A stretch of 64,000 nt of DNA from Nipponacmea schrenckii (lineage: Eukaryota > Mollusca > Gastropoda > Lottiidae). The stretch is from positions 41,050,602 through 41,114,601 of the forward strand of contig JAUJPP010000003.1 of the NCBI GenBank assembly GCA_030562195.1. The letters are read 5' to 3'. Below are positions 38,488 through 55,300 of this stretch, one piece after another. The notes under the pieces are model-generated. The model did not search any database. It had not been told where the DNA came from and saw only the letters and a program-made list of their open reading frames with translations. The translations under genes were made by a program, and so were the position numbers. Positions within the stretch are counted from its first letter, which is position 1. Each line of letters begins with the position of its first letter.

Positions 38488-41400
38488 ATGAAAGGTAAAG
38501 TTTTTGTCAAACATTTTAAATATATTGACTATAAACGTATGATATTATGGTAAATAACGATTGGTATGGCCCTTATAATCGAAAAATGGGAATAATTGGT
38601 TTCCCTCCTTCATCGAGGACTCAATAACTTCGTTCAACAAACGATAAGTCAAAATCAAACTATCCCAAATTGTGAATGACTACTAGACTAATTCTTTCGA
38701 AGGCAATTGATCAGTTTAGATATGGTTTTAATGCAATTCAGAAATCCGTAGTAAACAATAAATGGCATTGAACATGTTTTACTTCTTGGCGGTCTTAACT
38801 CAAAATACGAAAATTGGCAGTGCGCCAAAACATCTCAATCTAGGAACCTTGGTGATGCTTTTTTGATTTTTGGGGGATTATTTTTCAACGTGCAGCATGC
38901 ATTTGACTACATCTACAATACTTGGAAACACTTTATTTCGAAGAATTGATTTGTTATTGTTCTGATTTAGAATGTTCTGCAGTATCAACGAAATTTAGTA
39001 GGGAGGGGGTGAGCCAGTTTGGTCAATCTTCAATCTAATTTATTTTGTTGAATAAACATTTTTCCTCTACTTTCTAATCTAAACCTAAACTGTTCACAGG
39101 ATACTAGATCTATCTCGTTGATTTGCAAAAGTAATCAAATAATTTTTTATTAATATTTATTATTTTCCTCCATGCTCTCCATTGCATGGGGTTTACTTAC
39201 TACTCCGGCTCTTAGGCCTACTGGATTGAACAATCCAAATAGCAGTAGGGCCTAATAACAAGGGAAGTTTATCCAGCAGGTAGCGTCAGCTAGGCATAAC
39301 TCTTGCAAACTTGACTTGGCCTATCATGGATTTATTGACATATTTACACCTTAAGCAATCTTTATATAAGCTTGCACATAAATGCACATTCTACATATAT
39401 GGGTTCATTAATTTCAAGGTTCTTTCAGATTTGAACATTTTGTAATCGACTTTGAATTTCAGGAATTCGTGGCATTTCGGTCGAAGTGGCCTATCCTCTA
39501 ACATAAAGAAGACACATTTTGTTCTATTAAAAAAAAAACCCATAAAAATAAAGTGTTAGGCTAAACTATTTTATTAATTTTTGTTTTTTCAATCCATTAC
39601 TTAAAATATATAAAACGCTCAGTAAGGACAGGTGATATTTTAGTTTTTTAGAATTGAATAAACCATACATATGACTTTTCCTCTGATTTTACAGTTTTTT
39701 AGAACTTTCTTATATTTTTCACAGGGAAAGTCAGGTTGTGTGCTAACTGTAAAAGAATTAAACAAAAGGCTAATCTACCATATTTGTTTAATCGAAATGT
39801 GTTCAAGTACATGTAATAATATAATCCCTTCTGTTCCTAATCAATTATTAATCAAAATAGGTATAAACTAGGTATGTTTTGACAAGCATTCAAATTATTT
39901 GTTTATTTATGTCATCAAACAATGTCATTGGCTGATTCTTGATTGACCTAGTTTCTGATTGGCCCAATAATCATAGTTACCCGGGATACCCAAACAATTT
40001 CTAAAAATAGAACTACACATGGCTAATCATGTCTAAGATAAAATGGTCGTGTCTCAACAAGAAATTATTCATTCATTTGCTTGTCATCAGTACAGTTTCA
40101 GTTCTAGCAACTATTTATTCTTATTTATTCCTATTTATTTAAATTATTCATATTTTATCAAGATGTTTGTTGTGTCATGTAAGTAGAAAATGGGTCAAAT
40201 ATTCAGAATTTGGAGGTGAAACTTCTGTGGATTATTTCAGAAGCTATTCACACTATTTATTGAGCATATTAATAATAAGACATTGGTAAATCTTACCACT
40301 GACACTTAAAATTTCTAAATTTTTTAAAATAGGTGCTTGGCCTTGACGTGACCCTTGTATGGTACAAGTCATGTTGTCAGGTCTATTTAATGCTGATGTG
40401 ACACATGTACTTTACATGCAACTCAAGGATGACCAAAATTCTAAAATTTATATTTACATTGGTTTATACTGGAATTTTATCTGAGCTAATTATATCATAT
40501 GGCAACTTGTGAATAATTAGTTATAATTCAATATATTACATATATAGAAACAGGACTCAGTACTAATTAGCAGGTGTTGCTTGTGATAAAGAATCACTAA
40601 CTAGCAGTTTGAAAGTTATCACAGTTTGTTCTCATCAGGAAGCAACTTGTTCTATATTTGCTCCTAAATTTTATCAAGGAACCATGTTAGTTCACAATCT
40701 AGTTATGTCCATCTATAATTTATTGAACTCTATTTATTTTTCAGTATTAAAAAGTTTAGGCCAGCTACAGAAATCCCCTGAAAATGCCTTCATTCCCGTC
40801 CACTGTCAACTCAGACCAAGAACAAGGAGTAGTGTCACATTATGGCACATGCCCGAAGAAATATGCTTACACTTGCTCAAACACTTACATATTAAAGACT
40901 TGCTCAATATGAAACTGGTAAGTATTAGCTTAGTTTTTTTCTATTCTTTTTTTCAGAACAATATTATCACATTTTTAATCAAAACTAACAATATTTTCTT
41001 AAAATCATGAGGGCATCTTAAGGATTTCAATATCCACCCAACAGTAATTGATATCATATTAATTGTTAAATTTTGTTGAATATTCTAATTACCGGTATTT
41101 TTTTTATTTTTTGCAGGTCCATTCCTACTTTAATGATCTCATCAGTAATAATAATAGCTTATGGTCTTGTGTTCAGTTTCATAATTGTTGGCCATCATTA
41201 GGAAATTTACATCATTTTCAACATGCAGCTGATTCTGGCAATGTGGAAGCTTTAGTTAAACTTGGTGTGGCTTATCTCTATAATGAAGGATGTAAGTAGC
41301 TTTTAAAACAAAATTTTGAAAATAATATGTTAATACAGCACATAAGACTTGCTTTTTGGAAATATAGCAATAAAGAAGTCAAAACAAAGGAAAGACTTTG

Positions 41401-44400
41401 ATATCGATAAAATCTTGAGGGCATTTCTGAACAAATTTAAAGAGGAATTAGTATGCTTACTAAATATTGCTATATTGATGACAAATGTAATCATTGTTTT
41501 CTCCTTAATTTCAGTACCCGTAGAGTTTGATGAAGAAAATATAGCAGTAAATGGTACTAAAGCTGCCAAATATTTCTCACAGATTGAAAAGATGAATAAT
41601 AATAAAATAGAACCTTTTACTTGGTTATTTATTCGTCCACCATGGTCCATATCTGGTGCCTGTTGTAAAGAAAGAGTATTTAACTGTATGAAATCTTCTG
41701 TTGATGCGGTAAGTCGAAAACTTCTGATCCATTTTGAATTATCTGCAATACTAAATATATGAATTTTTGGTGGATTTTAAACATCAAATTCTTTAAATAT
41801 GATCAAACAATTTGAGATTGTTTGTTAATATTGAATCTTTATTTTTTCAGAATGCAGATAAGCAGTTAGGACTATGTGTAGCTAAAACTTTACAATTAAT
41901 AGAACATGATGATAAGCAAAGTGATTCCATACATTATTTACAACAATCTTCGAAACTCGGATCTGGTAGTGCTGCTTATTTATTATGGCAAAAAAAATTT
42001 TCTGGAAAGGTAGGTACTGTAATAAATGATAAAAAATTATTATTATCAATTTCAAGTCAATTATTTGCAACAGCTAATTTGATAAATAAAATGTTGTTTA
42101 TCAACATAATTCAGTTACCTCCCTTTGGTTACTGTCCTATGCTTCAAGTATTGACTAAGTTCTAATTTGATTTCAGGTATTTGATACAGCCAGTGAATTA
42201 AATAGCATTCGTGAATTAAGAGATATCAGTTCAATGGGTTGTCTTGATGCCACTTTAACCTTATGTGATTTCTATGCCCGTGGTAAATATGGTGGTATTG
42301 CAAAATCTCGTGCTGCATCCTTCATGAGAGAAACATTTCAGTCATCTACACCTACAGGAACACATAAAATATTCCGAGGTTCAAACAATCTCAGTCAAGC
42401 TATGAGGTAAGTTATTCTTTAAAATTGTTTTATATTTGTAGCCTTATGACTGAAATAGGCTGTAGAGATCCTTTCTAAGACATATCAGTTCAGTTCAGCT
42501 ATTCACATGAAACCTACGTTTTTTTTTTCTTTTGATTTTTGCAAAGATTAATTTTTTTTTGTTTTTGTTTTACAGATATATTTTAGTTGATTGGTTAGTA
42601 GAAGTAGCCGGTATGAAGAATTTCTCCAATCAAACACTACATACAGCAGTTAGTGTAGTTGATAGATTTCTATCTGTACAGAATGTACACCGAGCTAAAT
42701 TACAGTTGTTAGGAGTTGCTGCTATGGTTGTTTGTTCCAGGTAAGGACATGATTAATTAACTTAATATTTACTTATTCATACTCCTTATCTTTTAGTACA
42801 GAATTTGAATTAGACTCAGATTATGTGGATCAAGTGTGAACAGTAACTTCAATTATAAGTGTTTATTGTTTATTGTGTATCAAATATTATTTGTTATATT
42901 TGTAGGTTTTTAGGAAAAGATGTAATAACAATAAGAGAGGCAGCCTGGTTAACAGACAATACCTATAAATATGAAGATGTAGTACGAATGATGGGAGAAA
43001 TTACAGCTTCTCTACGTGGAAATATCAAACTAGCTACCAGTTTAGATTATGTACAAATTGTTAATGTATTAGCCAATATGAATGAGAAAGCCAGTTGTTT
43101 AGCTGAATATATCTGCGAACTATGTGTTTTACAATCAGAAATGGGCCAATATAGTCCAACAGAAATAGCCTGCTCTTCTGTATTATTAGCTAGATTACTG
43201 TTAAAATCAGAAACAGCCTGGCCATCCCATATAGAAGAATTCACTGGATTCCCATTAGAAGATCTTAGTCGATGTGCTTTCCATATTCATGAAAAATGGT
43301 AAGTCTAATATTCTTTTCATCAAATCTCAAAGCATTTTAAAGAGTTGACTAAGAATTGTCATTTTAAAGAACACAACTACTACTGGACCCTTTAATCAAG
43401 ATTAGTTTATAATTTCTGTTGTTTTATTTCAGTTTTTTAGAAGGATCAGTAATTGATCATAGAGAGATAACATTACAAGCTGTAAAACAGAAATATAGTG
43501 ATGAGAAATTCCACAATGTTAGTTCAATTGATATCATGAACTATGAAGAACTATGCAATATGTTAGGAGTAACCGATTTCTATCTCAATGGTTTTGACTT
43601 GAAATTACGCTTTCGAAACTATGATGAACTTATAGTATCCCCTTGCCGAGGAAAATCTAAAGGAAGAAGGTAAATATTGTTTGAAATGGCTTTTTCTAAG
43701 GAATTATCTACTACCATGGATACAAATATGTTTCTGGTGTATACATCTTGCTATTTTTGTAGTGTATGGAACTTAATATCTATATTTCCTATTAAAAACT
43801 TTAGGAGACCTATGCATGTATATTTGAACAGTTATTACTTTCTAACATTCAATAATAAAATGATCTTTTATTTTTATAGAACTGCTCCACGATTTAATGA
43901 ACGAGAGAATACAGCTACACCTACTATAGAGAAAGAAATTAATGATTCTATGACATCAGGATATGAAGGAGATGAAGAAGATGGTGAAGACTCTATGTTT
44001 GATGGTAAGTCATCACATTTCCCTTCATTCAGAAAGTTAGTATCAAGGATTGGTGTCTCCAGTGCTTTATGCGTGAATTCAAGTTGTGCCATATTTTTAG
44101 TATTTAATTTGATTGCCTTCATAGAATAATTATTTAATTATTTTTACTTTATATTTCAGATTCATTTAGTCCAATCAAGAGTGAGAATTCCGAAGTAACT
44201 TATGATTCTGACAGTGATACATATTCAGCCTGTATATCAAGTTATATCCAAGTATCTTCATCACCAACAAACTGTATGAATCCATTCCTAAACTCTTCCT
44301 CAGGTGTATCTTGTTCACCTTTGACCTCTAGTCCATACAGTAAAAAAGCCAAGTGTAATATTGATGGTAAAATATCAGATATTCCTGTATTTTCTGATTT

Positions 44401-44524
44401 TAATCTACCAACTTCATCCTGTGACAGAAGACGTAAAAATTGTCGAACCACTACCACAATGACCTCACCCAATGCTTTAAAAAGGAAAAAACGACCCACC
44501 TCTTGTAAATCCATGTTTGATTAA
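38488..44524 (+). CDS. CCNF: Cyclin F (F-box cyclin, SCF substrate receptor), 740 aa
   Basis: Exons: 38488-38494 (ATGAAAG), 40745-40917, 41117-41291, 41515-41708, 41851-42009, 42177-42406, 42576-42740, 42906-43298, 43433-43669, 43880-44004, 44160-44524 (TAA). Phase closes at every junction. Layout: F-box about residues 25-68 (MPEEICLHLLKHL), a Sel1-like region (VKLGVAYLYNEG, WLFIRPPWSISGACCK), cyclin N-box from about 305 with the MRYIL substrate-docking patch at about 312, cyclin C-box (VRMMGEITASL), then an acidic and Ser/Thr-rich tail with SGYEGDEEDGED and basic clusters (KRKKRP). Known: cyclin F recruits RxL-containing substrates to the SCF ubiquitin ligase and does not activate a CDK. Human cyclin F is 786 aa with the same order. 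The weak point is the 7-base first coding exon, 2.2 kb upstream; all other exons are firm. Confidence 0.92.
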
Positions 44525-44872
44525 TGAATTCTGAGTATTTTTAACTTATTTATTGCTACAAGTCATTAAATAGTGCCAAAAGTGAAACCACCATCCATTG
44601 TATTTGATCTGATGTAAAGCATAATATTTATTTTGATATTATTGATGCATTCCTCTCATAGCTCATTATTTCAATCTCAATCATGTAAAAACCATTCATT
44701 CCGTTGTCAAACTTGAATGCCTCAATTTAATTTATACTTTTGATATATGTTTGTCATTTTATACTATTTTGGTTTAAAAGTTTTTCTTATAGTATTGTAG
44801 GATGAATGTATATTTGTGAATTGTGCATGATATACCAATAGTGCTTCTTAACTGGTGCAAACTTCCATGTAT

Positions 44873-44878
44873 AATAAA
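44873..44878 (+). terminator. Poly(A) signal candidate, cyclin F
   Basis: AATAAA about 350 bp after the stop. A second AATAAA lies at 45239-45244, so alternative ends are possible. Confidence 0.4.
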
Positions 44879-45249
44879 ATGTAATATATTGATCGTAGAG
44901 TGATATTTCGTCCATGTAAATATATTTATATATAATCTATGATTATGAAGAATATAATCAATTGTTATTTTATTTATTTATTTGTTATTAATTTTGTTAT
45001 TAAATCTCAAGTTATTATCATAATTAGTATTATTTTACAAACATCAACAAATCAAATCAGCCATCAACAACTCATTTCATGCTTTCGTTTTCATTTAATT
45101 CAGTTGGAATGAAGTTATGTTTATGATAAATATGTGTTTATTTTCAGTATTTTGATGCTAGTATGATAATGATTATTTTATAATTTTTTAATGATTTGTT
45201 ATGTAAATAGATATTGTTATAGTGTTAACCTCAAATCAAATAAAACATG

Positions 45250-46100
45250 GATTAAAGCATATTGTGAGTGTAAATGTTTATGCTCTCATTAAACCTTTCA
45301 TATATTTTTTGATTAACAATGTAATTACAATATTAAATTGTTGAATAGATTGTTATAAGAAAATGCAAATTATTTATACACTTTGTAGGAAATAAATTAA
45401 AAATATAAGAAGTACTGTTTTGATTTAATACCAAGGAGCAAACAATCAATTTGTCTTTAGCATCAAAATGACGGTTGGAAGCAGAAAATTCCAAAAATGT
45501 ATCAATATTTTTTATGGTTAGCATAAATGATTTATTATTATTTAATGCTATTGGGTCACAATTTCACAGAACATGAATTTGAAAGACCCATTCAAGTTAT
45601 CGACAATGCAATGCTAAGTCTAGTATCTGTTTTGAAACGCTAAGGGCTACTCGAAGTACTTTATGGAGTTCAATGGCCAAGAATACTACAAGTATATACA
45701 ATATGTTTTCAAACGTAAGCATCAAAGAGACTGTTTGTCTCCCTCTAAATTATTTCCATCGTGAACGGTTGACCAAATTATACCACAACCATAAAAAGTG
45801 GAGTGGTAAATTTGTGGCAAGTCAGATTAAATAGAGTATCTTGCAAGCCAAACTGCCTGATTTATGGAATCGTTATGTAGTCCTACAGAAGAACAACAAT
45901 ACAATGGCAGATGGCTCAACAGACTTTTGTATCATTAACCCGTTTCCAAATTCTGCAGCATCAACCCATTTCGGCTCGTTTTGATTTAGGCCTCCAAACT
46001 CTCGTCTGGACGTTTGTCAGCCAATCGTCTGATTCTATTTGAATGAAATAGAAAGTTATATTCACCAATAATAAGAGAGTTTAAAATGGAATGAATCACG
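45250..46100. other. Intergenic region between cyclin F and alpha-tubulin
   Basis: No coding frame or repeat recognised. The last part before 46247 should hold the tubulin promoter and 5'UTR. A TATA-like 'tttaaaatgg' lies at 46079-46088, but this is weak evidence. Confidence 0.3.
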
Positions 46101-46246
46101 CAGTCTGCAGCTGTAAGAGAGAGTTCTGTCTATCTTTTATTATCAGTTCCTCTTCCAGACGCATTGGGTCACAGTGAGAGAAAATTTTATATTAATCTGA
46201 AACTTTCTCAATATCGCCTACTTAGTTCTACATTCAGAAAATCAAA

Positions 46247-48659
<2,413 letters not shown>

Positions 48660-48836
48660 ATTTTCAATGATGCGGAATGTTTGTTTGTTTTACAAAGCTT
48701 TCAGTGTTGCCTTTATTACCGTTTAAATGAACAAAAGGGACCAAATCCTTTTTCCACATTATTAGATATACAACTAATTCTGCCTATGAATGTGCCAAAA
48801 TTTATTGCTCATATTTAATTTATTAAACAATAGTCA

Positions 48837-48842
48837 AATAAA
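48837..48842 (+). terminator. Poly(A) signal, alpha-tubulin
   Basis: AATAAA about 180 bp after the stop codon, consistent with a short 3'UTR. Confidence 0.5.
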
Positions 48843-48859
48843 TCGAAATTTTATTTTAT

Positions 48860-49389
48860 TATACCCCAAAGATTTCAATGCAATTCTGATAGTCGTGTCA
48901 TATGTGGGATGGCATCCTCTTTTTCTACGCACCGATTGGTTACAATCCTTGTAATAGATCGAGTCTTCGTTATTGACTCTGATCCTTGGCCTAAATCCAC
49001 AACCGTTTCAGTGATGGTAAACTCTAATTAAATCGAATAAGTTGTTTTGACAGTGTCTTCAAATTTTAATTCTGTGCCTGAAAAATATGATAAACATAAC
49101 ATAATCGTAGGTTGATATAAAAAAATATCACATATTAACTGACAACTACGCAACTAGGAAGCAGTCTTCAAGACTATTACTAATTATTTGTAGTCTAATC
49201 ATGGTAGCAATTACTTCCCTTTATAAACTCTTCAATGTCCAGATATGGAGGTAGGAAAGTACTTCAAGATGGAGGCGGTGTAAATAATAACTAGACAATA
49301 TTTTGTAACCGTCAGTTTTCTGTTATGTATGAAGCAATAGTTTTAAAAGACAGTCCTGAAGGCACATATAAAAGACATTCGTTCACAAA
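48860..49389. other. Intergenic region and presumed SNX14 promoter
   Basis: About 500 bp between the tubulin 3' end and the SNX14 ATG. No core promoter motif is convincing. Confidence 0.3.
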
Positions 49390-52300
49390 ATGATTCCGTG
49401 GTATATCATCAAACATGTCACACAGAAACATCGTAAATTTAGCATCTGTATTGGTATTTTATTTTTGTTGACACTGATTTTTTACAGGTAGGCTAATTTT
49501 TACTAGTAATGGCAACTTGATAGTTTACATGACTAACTCTAGTCCGAAACTTGCTGACTTTATTTCCATCCTCTGATAGCTATTTTGACAGATATGCTGG
49601 GGGAGAGATGATTGGTGAACTGCTGATAAATTAGTACCAATGACCATCAGTATTAACAAGCTACACTTGATACGATGTCTTATCATACTGTAAAAGGGTG
49701 CTCAACCTTATCTCAAGAACATATATCGTTCATCTTATAGTACTTTATTTTGGGATATGGTCAAAATGGTCCCAAACCAAAATGGCCCCACATGTCAAAA
49801 TGGCCCCAAGTAGACGCAATAGAACTTCAAATTCATCAAAAAAAATCTGGAATATTAGAAAACCCAATTTTTTTAATTACTAAAGACTCTGTTAGCTATC
49901 TTTATTATTAAAAAGTACTGTTGTATCTTATCATGGTCACATGCTATAATAGTAACAGCTGATTGTACAATTTGGAGTATTTTTGAAGTAATTGTGCTAT
50001 TTACATTATAATCACAACCCAAATCAGCCTCTGAAAATTGAGAACCTATCCCTTTATTAAATGAGTGTTTAATTCTGGCAGGTCAGGGGATATGCTCCTT
50101 AAAGGGATAATAGGCGTTAGAAGGAACATAAAAATTTAATTTCACTCAAATTTGGACAATAAAAGTATGTTTCCATCAGTGGACTTACCTGGTGTCATAA
50201 CTATACATCAAAATCCCTCTATTATCGGATAAATCCACAAAATCAAGTAGTTAATTATAAAACGCTTAATACTTCCATTCGATTTTGAAATTGTGTAAAT
50301 ATAAAGGGAAGCAGCTCTAATATGTGGGATTTCACGCGTCCTTGACCCCTACTGTTGCATTACACAATGATGTTTTAGCGTTGATTTACCAGACGCTTTT
50401 ATTCTCAAACTGAATGGAATTGTCGCTGGCTCACTTTTTTGAAAATTCAGTATATATTTTTATTGTCGCTTTTTAAAATTTGGTAAATTGCGGGATGCAT
50501 ACTTATTTAACTAATAGTCAATATTAAACACAAATAGAAGCCGTAGGACGAGTCTATTCTAAGGCCTATTATCCCTTCAAAGAAAATTTTTAAAAATTGA
50601 CTTTTATTGAAATATAGTCTTCTCTCACTATATTATTAGAATGGCAATGAAATAAAGCATAGTATTTGATTATGAGTGTTTATAATGAATTAGCCATGTA
50701 TCCTTAATCTACTGAAATGTATGAGGATATGTAAAGGTTGAATATTTCTTACTGGTGATTGTTAATACTCTGCCTAATATTTTGATTCAAAATCAAAGCT
50801 GCAAGTGAGTGTATATTACCTTGCCTTACAAGCTATCTTTCATTCTTTCAGCTATATCAAGATATTGTTTGCTGTTTGGTCTTTCATTATTGGAATGACT
50901 ATTGCATATTGCGTTCTCAGGTATATATAAATGATAATTGACTGAATTTCAAAGCTATTTTTGAATATATTGATGAACTTATTTCCAGCACTGACCATTT
51001 GCTTATAACTATGAGCATTAGCTTTGCTGAGTGTGGAGAACAAGGAATGTGTTTTATAGAGAGATAACTCAATAATAAAATAGGTCACCTTATCAGTATA
51101 ATAATACACTCACTATTCTATTCCAGTCCTGATTCATTGGTTCCTAATTTATTGTTGATGTACACAAGAGAAAAGAAGGTATTTAAGATCATTTTCTGTC
51201 AGTACAGGATGAATTTCATGTTACTTAAACCAAGACCTGTGTCCACTGTCCAGCCTGCTTTCATTGGACATAAATAACATCATTAAAGTAGGATAGTAGA
51301 TAACTTCTTAGATTACAATCCACAAGAAAAATTCTCATTTTGATTTGATTGCTCTTTGCTCTATAATTTTGGGTATATATTCTATATAATGCTTCTTAAC
51401 CTTCTAGATGTGTTACTTATCTTTTTTTCTTAGTAGCCAATCCTTGTTTTACAGGCAAATTATTTAGATGATGAGTTAGCTTTGATGAAAATAGTTTGTA
51501 CTGTTTGTGGAGAAAGGAATTGTCCTAGACATAGGTACTTTTAATATACTTATATGAAATGTTGAGCCTATATTGTTGTTAGCCTTATCTATCTTTCTCC
51601 AATTCCTCGTTGAAGACACAGTTTTTAACAGATAAAACTTGATGTGTTTCTTATCACAATGTTAAAAATTAGAAAAAATTTGTAAATTTACTGTCAATTT
51701 TCTTTTTATTCAAAATCAAAGCCTTCAGTGGAAATGTATTACCTTGACTGGCAAGTTATCTTATTGCGAATTGTAATTGACATCAGCCAAAAAGAAGTGT
51801 TAAAAATTAGAACAAATTGTAAATTTACTGTCAATTTTCTTTTTATTCAAAATCAAAGCCTTCAGTGGAAATGTATTACCTTGACTGGCAAGTTATCTTA
51901 TTGCGAATTGTAATTGACATCAACCAAAAAGAAGGTAGATCTAATACAACCAATATTTCATAGACCTTGTTTTTGGTTTCAGACCTGAACTCAATATATT
52001 GGCCTTTCAACCCTGGACTAATTTAGTAATAAATAAAAAGGTTGATGAAGCATTGGAGGAGGTAACTATCCAATTATTTAAAATCAAACTGTAGTTGATA
52101 AGAAATGATTGAGAAATATGTATGTAAATGATAGTTAATCTTTTCAGAAAATAGGATACTAAACATGCATTTTGTTCAGGAAAAATTTCATCTGAAATTT
52201 TCAAAAGATACATGAACTGCAATCTTCAGTATTTAGTCTTATTTGAATAGCAACTAGATCTATACTATTTTTTTTTCAGTTTTTAAATATTGTTTTGAAA

Positions 52301-55300
52301 GAATTTGTATATACATGGTACAAGTAAGTGTTAGTCAAGCTTTAAAGCCACTTAATAGATTTGGGACCAATAAATAAAACAATTATTCAATCAATAAACT
52401 GTTTATCAAAGAAGAGCACAAATGTTGTATGTGGAGTCTGATAAGAAGTCAGATATGAACCATCTATGAATGTTATCAAAGGACACTATAACATATTGTT
52501 TACTTTGAAATTGTTTTTTTCAGAGATTTAAGCTCTGATGAAGAATTTGTTGATGAATTAAAATCAAGTATCAGATTTTTAGCCTCAGTTTTACTCCGTA
52601 GAATTAAAAAGGTATAAAGAATATTTCAAAGATTCCTAATGAGTTTGATGTAAATACATGGTTTTAAAGGAATACTATTGAGAATGAGTTTAAATCACAA
52701 ATTTGACCAATAAGAGTATATTTTTATATTCAGCAGTTGAACTTAACTGGTGCCATAACTTCAGTATAGAATCACTATATAAGATGATATATCCATTAAA
52801 CTTAGTAATATTTAAAAAATTCTTGTGTGTTTTAAAATTACTCAGTTTAATGTAACAAGTGAAGTGTGGTGTCACACAAATTCGTCCTTCCACAATTGTT
52901 AGTAAACACTCTAAAAGGCACAAGTTTGACTTGTTTTTATTTGGTTAAGTCCTATTGAAAATCAGATAACTCAAATGTATATAATGATAGTTATTGCCAT
53001 TGTTTTTGAAACTTGTATTTTTTTTACAGTTGGACATTCCTAAAATGGTTACAGAGAAAATGATCAAAGCTGCTTTACAACATTTAGATTCTTGTATACA
53101 AGCTCAGAAAAGAGGTACTTCATGTTAAACTTTTTATTTTCAAAAATGTTTCAGTGATGATGTATATCTGAAACATGGCTTTGATATCCCTGGTAATTTG
53201 TAAACAATCAATAACATAAAGCTTGGGTCATGTAACATTTTAATTCCCCCTGCAAAATGGCATACGCTAAATGGCATACGCTAATAAGGGTATTTAAGAA
53301 TTTATTCCATATCATTATATTTCAGTAGCAGAAGACAAAGATATTCAACAAGCTACTATCAACTATATAGGTTCTAATATACATTGTGCTATGTGGAATA
53401 GGAAGGCTGAACTAGAATATCTACGTTGTATGGTGGAATATTTATTTCCTTATCTTTTAAAACCAGAAGCTTTACATTCCAAGTAAGTTAGTTTAAGTTT
53501 AGATATAGCATTTGAAGAAAATATCATTTTGAGTGCATAGAGTTAGGATTCTGGGTTAAATTAAGGAATTTTTACGCAATTGATCATAAGATTCTTGAAG
53601 AAAAGGGCAAGTTTCAAACATTCAATGTTCAGTCCCATAAAACATCGAGATTTTAAAATCTCAGGTTGTTGCCCTTGTTTTTGGTGGCTGAAACCTGAAA
53701 AGTATGTTTTTTTGCTTCTGATTAATGACAGATATTTTTCTCATTTTTGTCAACCTGGGTATGTTTGAAACGTTTGACAAGTAGAGTCTTAAAGATGGGT
53801 TGCCTCATTAATTAGAGCCAAAGTAAGCTTACTAATTGATTAATTGGGGTTTCTAATGAATAATCAATGTATTCTCAAGTTCAAAAGACCTATGTGGACG
53901 TAGAAATGCTTGTGGAATCCATTTGACTCTGATCCGCTTTGAAACGCTGAATTTAGACTCCATGTTTGTTCACATGACCAAATGACGTCATATGAATGAA
54001 GGCGTCTAAATTGATTTTGTATTTTATTATTAGTGAGTTAAAACTGATTTAAATTAATTCATAATGTTTTTATAAAATGATATTTAAATGTTTTATTGCC
54101 TTTTGCTAGAGATAATAAATGGAATATCAAAATGCCATTGTTGTTGTGGAAATTATTAAGGGATGCGGGCAATACTAACAGCGTCCGGTTACGTCATGAT
54201 TTATGTACCGAATTGACAGACTGGATGATCAAAAGAAAGATAACAACATTTGAGACTTGACGTACATACCTATGTTAGTACCCTACCGTGGGAATTCCGG
54301 TCATAATTGGCCTAATTACGAGTTAATTAAGGACTTGTGGAACCATCTGGTATTTTTCCCAGTCATTAGAACACCTCTACTTTCTATTGATATAAGTATT
54401 AGTGGTCCAATTATGGTATTATGTATATATACGAAAATAAGGCAACCCATCTTTAAAATAAATATATACCTTTTGAACTCAATGTAATATAACATACTGT
54501 TAATCAACTATATTCGTTTACAGTATTACTTACTTTATTATAAAGTTTTGTAGCAATCCTTTTATGCCAGTTAAGCAAACACAGTGATATGTTATGTTTT
54601 TTGTAAAATGGCGCCATATAAATAAGAATAAATGTCTGTTAATACGCTCAATCTAACTTAAACATCAGTATGAAATTTTCAATGTTATATGAGGTCACTA
54701 TAAATAGGCTGTGTATATTATTTATATACCCAAGTAAATTATTGTTGAAGGAAATAATATAGGTGGCAATTTATCCTTTTCATTGGATTACATATAGTTT
54801 AAAGATAGCACCTGAAACAATTACATGTATTTTTTAGAGTAAAGATATTTTGTTCTTATAGGAGTACATGTACATTAGTTAGAGAGATATTGGCTAATTT
54901 AGTTTTATTACCAGCTATGGATGCTGTTGCTAATCCTGTAAGTACTGTATTCTTTAGTTGAATGAAATTAATGTTTTGTAATTTAATTGTTGCACACAGT
55001 AGAACCTGTATTCAGAGACCACATTGAAAACTTATAGGGGGGGACTTTATTGTGGTTGCTTATTGAAGGTTGGCTTTTAATAAAGGTGGTCATCTGAGCA
55101 GTATATACTGTAATTAAAGTAACATCATAGCGCGACAAGGTCAGGTATCAAGAAAAGAGTAATTGCTTCAAATCTATAGATAAGAAAATTTTGATTTGAT
55201 TTTAGGATATGGTGAATAATTTGATTTTGATATTTTTAGATGAAACTCCAGTAAGTAATATTTTGTTAGTTTAGTGAATCAATATTAGATTTTGATGAAG

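Noticed and set aside
40609..41010. 133-codon frame as the start of cyclin F
   Set aside because: It begins at a TTG and reads through the acceptor at 40744; the upstream part has no coding character.
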